Notes under the pieces: generated by a model
Database searches by the model: none
The model's input: the letters and a program-made list of their open reading frames with translations, nothing else
Told to the model about the DNA's origin: nothing
DNA from: Clostridia bacterium
Lineage (GTDB): Bacteria > Bacillota_A > Clostridia > Lachnospirales > Cellulosilyticaceae
Length of the DNA: 7,048 nt
Direction: 5' to 3'
NCBI GenBank assembly: GCA_029239935.1
Contig: JARBTY010000162.1
Location: 1 to 7,048, forward strand
Made by a program: the position numbers and the translations under genes
In this document: piece by piece, positions 5,984 through 7,048 of the stretch
How positions within the stretch are numbered: position 1 is the stretch's first letter
How the letters are laid out: every line of letters starts with the position of its first letter

Positions 5984-7048
5984 TTATAAGATAAATGGTG
6001 TAGCAAGCAGACCAGCCAGAGACTGCAAGTCAAATATCCCATAACCTTGACTAGGATTTGGGTATTCAACACCTTCAAATTGATTAACAACTTCAAGCAA
6101 AATGCTGTTCATAATGAGGGTATTAGGCAGTGGGGCCACATCCTCTTCAATGAATTTATGATACAGGGTGGCGACCACCCCAGACATAATACTTGCAGCA
6201 ACCAATGTTCCTCCTACACTTATTAGGCCTTGGTTTCCACAAAAGGCTACAATTTGGTTAGCATGGGTTACATAAAGCGGTTTGACCTGATTGCTCCAGC
6301 TATATCCCCTGCCTGAACTTTTAAGAATGACCATCGTTTCTCTGTCATACGCTCCCACCGTCATAACGCCAACAATGTTACCAGTTGATCCTATCGTCAT
6401 AAACGGACTAGAGGGCCTGAGATTTGTATAGCCATTAAGCTCTTGCTGCGCAAGCCATATGTCTACCTTGCTTTCTGGACTTGTCTGTAGGCTCATTTCA
6501 ATACGCCAGCCCCCAACCCTCGGATTATCTAGTCTAAACATAATCTCTCTGGCACCATTTGAAAAATTAATTTTTTCCCCATTGGAATAAACGATGGTTC
6601 TATCACCTATGCGGGTAACACCCATCCGCTTTAATTCAATAGGCTCTATTTCTACCCCTTGGGGTGGGTATAATAGGACACTCATTACTGTTGAAAATTT
6701 TTGATAGATAACACCCATCACATTTTGCTCTTCTTTTTCTACCCTCATATTGATAATTTTTAAGGTTTCCTGTCTGCCTTCGAGTCCATCATGGTGCATC
6801 TTATCCGCTTCTTCCCCTGCTGGCACTATAATCGTCAGACTAACTCTTTGGGCCATGAGTCCCAATATTTGATTGAGCGTATAAGAGCCGTCATGGGGGT
6901 CAATGCTTCCATTGTACGGCATGCATAATACCAATGGCCTTCCTGCCTCTTTTGCAAACTCTATGAGCCTTATGGCACCTATGAGCGCATCTGGCATAAC
7001 AACCCCATTCTCATTGGGTATTCCTCCATATATCCTTTGAAGCACTTC
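5984..7048 (-). CDS. Pseudo-subtilase (S8 family, Csp-like), copy 1; 3' part only, 354 aa visible
   Basis: This open frame enters from the right window edge, so the true start lies outside. The GTG at 7043-7045 is an internal Val codon: the residues around it (EVLQRIYGG) align with internal SLQKIYGG and VMQEIYGG in the other copies. The visible part corresponds to about residue 453 onward of copy 3. It covers the segment after the His loop, the jelly-roll-like insert (visible residues about 95-210) and the C-terminal core. The oxyanion Asn is Glu79 (PAGEEADKMHH) and the catalytic Ser is Leu282 (GGTLVAASIMSG). Asp and His positions are outside the window. SGRGYSW (245-251), NPSQGYGIF (331-339) and the hydrophobic C-terminus are shared with copies 2 and 3. 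It ends with TAA 17 bases before the next start. Whether it also carries the long N-terminal extension cannot be seen. Confidence 0.9.
   Translation of the reverse strand, partial: EVLQRIYGGIPNENGVVMPDALIGAIRLIEFAKEAGRPLVLCMPYNGSIDPHDGSYTLNQILGLMAQRVSLTIIVPAGEEADKMHHDGLEGRQETLKIINMRVEKEEQNVMGVIYQKFSTVMSVLLYPPQGVEIEPIELKRMGVTRIGDRTIVYSNGEKINFSNGAREIMFRLDNPRVGGWRIEMSLQTSPESKVDIWLAQQELNGYTNLRPSSPFMTIGSTGNIVGVMTVGAYDRETMVILKSSGRGYSWSNQVKPLYVTHANQIVAFCGNQGLISVGGTLVAASIMSGVVATLYHKFIEEDVAPLPNTLIMNSILLEVVNQFEGVEYPNPSQGYGIFDLQSLAGLLATPFIL

Larger units (their letters stand above)
1..7048 (-). repeat. Tandem array of at least four paralogous pseudo-subtilase genes
   Basis: The whole window is one co-directional family array with a unit of about 2.43 kb (start-to-start distances 5966 to 3532 = 2434 and 3532 to 1100 = 2432). 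Both ends of the window lie inside a copy, so the array is longer than what is seen. The copies have diverged at DNA level: only short identical stretches remain, for instance around the codons for QYQMP and NPSQGYGIF. Duplication is therefore old, or divergence fast, and no recent gene conversion is evident. Confidence 0.85.

Noticed and set aside
7043..7045. GTG as start codon of the right-hand gene
   Set aside because: The codon falls inside a segment aligned with internal residues of the other copies, and the frame stays open to the window edge, so it is an internal Val.
1..7048. Decaying pseudogene cluster
   Set aside because: All four frames are open over their full visible length, ribosome sites are intact, and long scaffold motifs are conserved between copies, which argues for maintained pseudoenzymes and not gene decay.

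Overview
The window is an internal slice of a minus-strand operon made only of paralogous, very large members of the clostridial subtilase (peptidase S8) family. The family sits closest to the spore-associated Csp proteins (CspB/CspA/CspC) and related Lachnospiraceae S8 proteins. Four copies are visible. In transcription order they are a 3' fragment (7048-5984), a complete 807-residue copy (5966-3543), a complete 806-residue copy (3532-1112) and a 5' fragment (1100-1). The last lacks a stop codon inside the window. Gaps are only 17, 10 and 11 bases, and each downstream start has its own Shine-Dalgarno sequence. AT-leaning DNA, purine-rich ribosome sites, ATA/AGA-rich codon use and the protein family point to a Clostridia (Firmicutes) bacterium. 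Nothing in the window fixes genus or species.

Every catalytic position that can be seen is lost. By alignment to family motifs recalled from memory, the triad Asp is Val or Ile (three copies), the His is Leu or Ile (two copies), the Ser is Leu (three copies), and the oxyanion Asn is Asp or Glu (three copies). Scaffold motifs are strongly kept: GIAGG, TEAEFLVAKI, the inserted jelly-roll segment, SGRG[YF]SW and NPSQGYGIF. These read as maintained pseudoproteases, not decaying genes, because all frames are open and the ribosome sites are intact.

The proteins are far longer than ordinary Csp-type subtilases because about 250 residues precede the recognisable prodomain. That extension begins with a second prodomain-like segment ending in an EP[DN]F motif. 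It continues with a stretch that looks like a collapsed first subtilase domain. The likely architecture is therefore prodomain, eroded subtilase, prodomain, dead subtilase, recalling the fused CspB-CspA arrangement. This last point is inference.

The copies probably act together, for example as a non-catalytic sensor or scaffold complex like the CspC/CspA germination pseudoproteases. No neighbouring gene of known function is in the window to confirm a role. No RNA genes, mobile elements, CRISPR arrays, promoters or terminators were found. There is no gene-free stretch longer than 17 bases.
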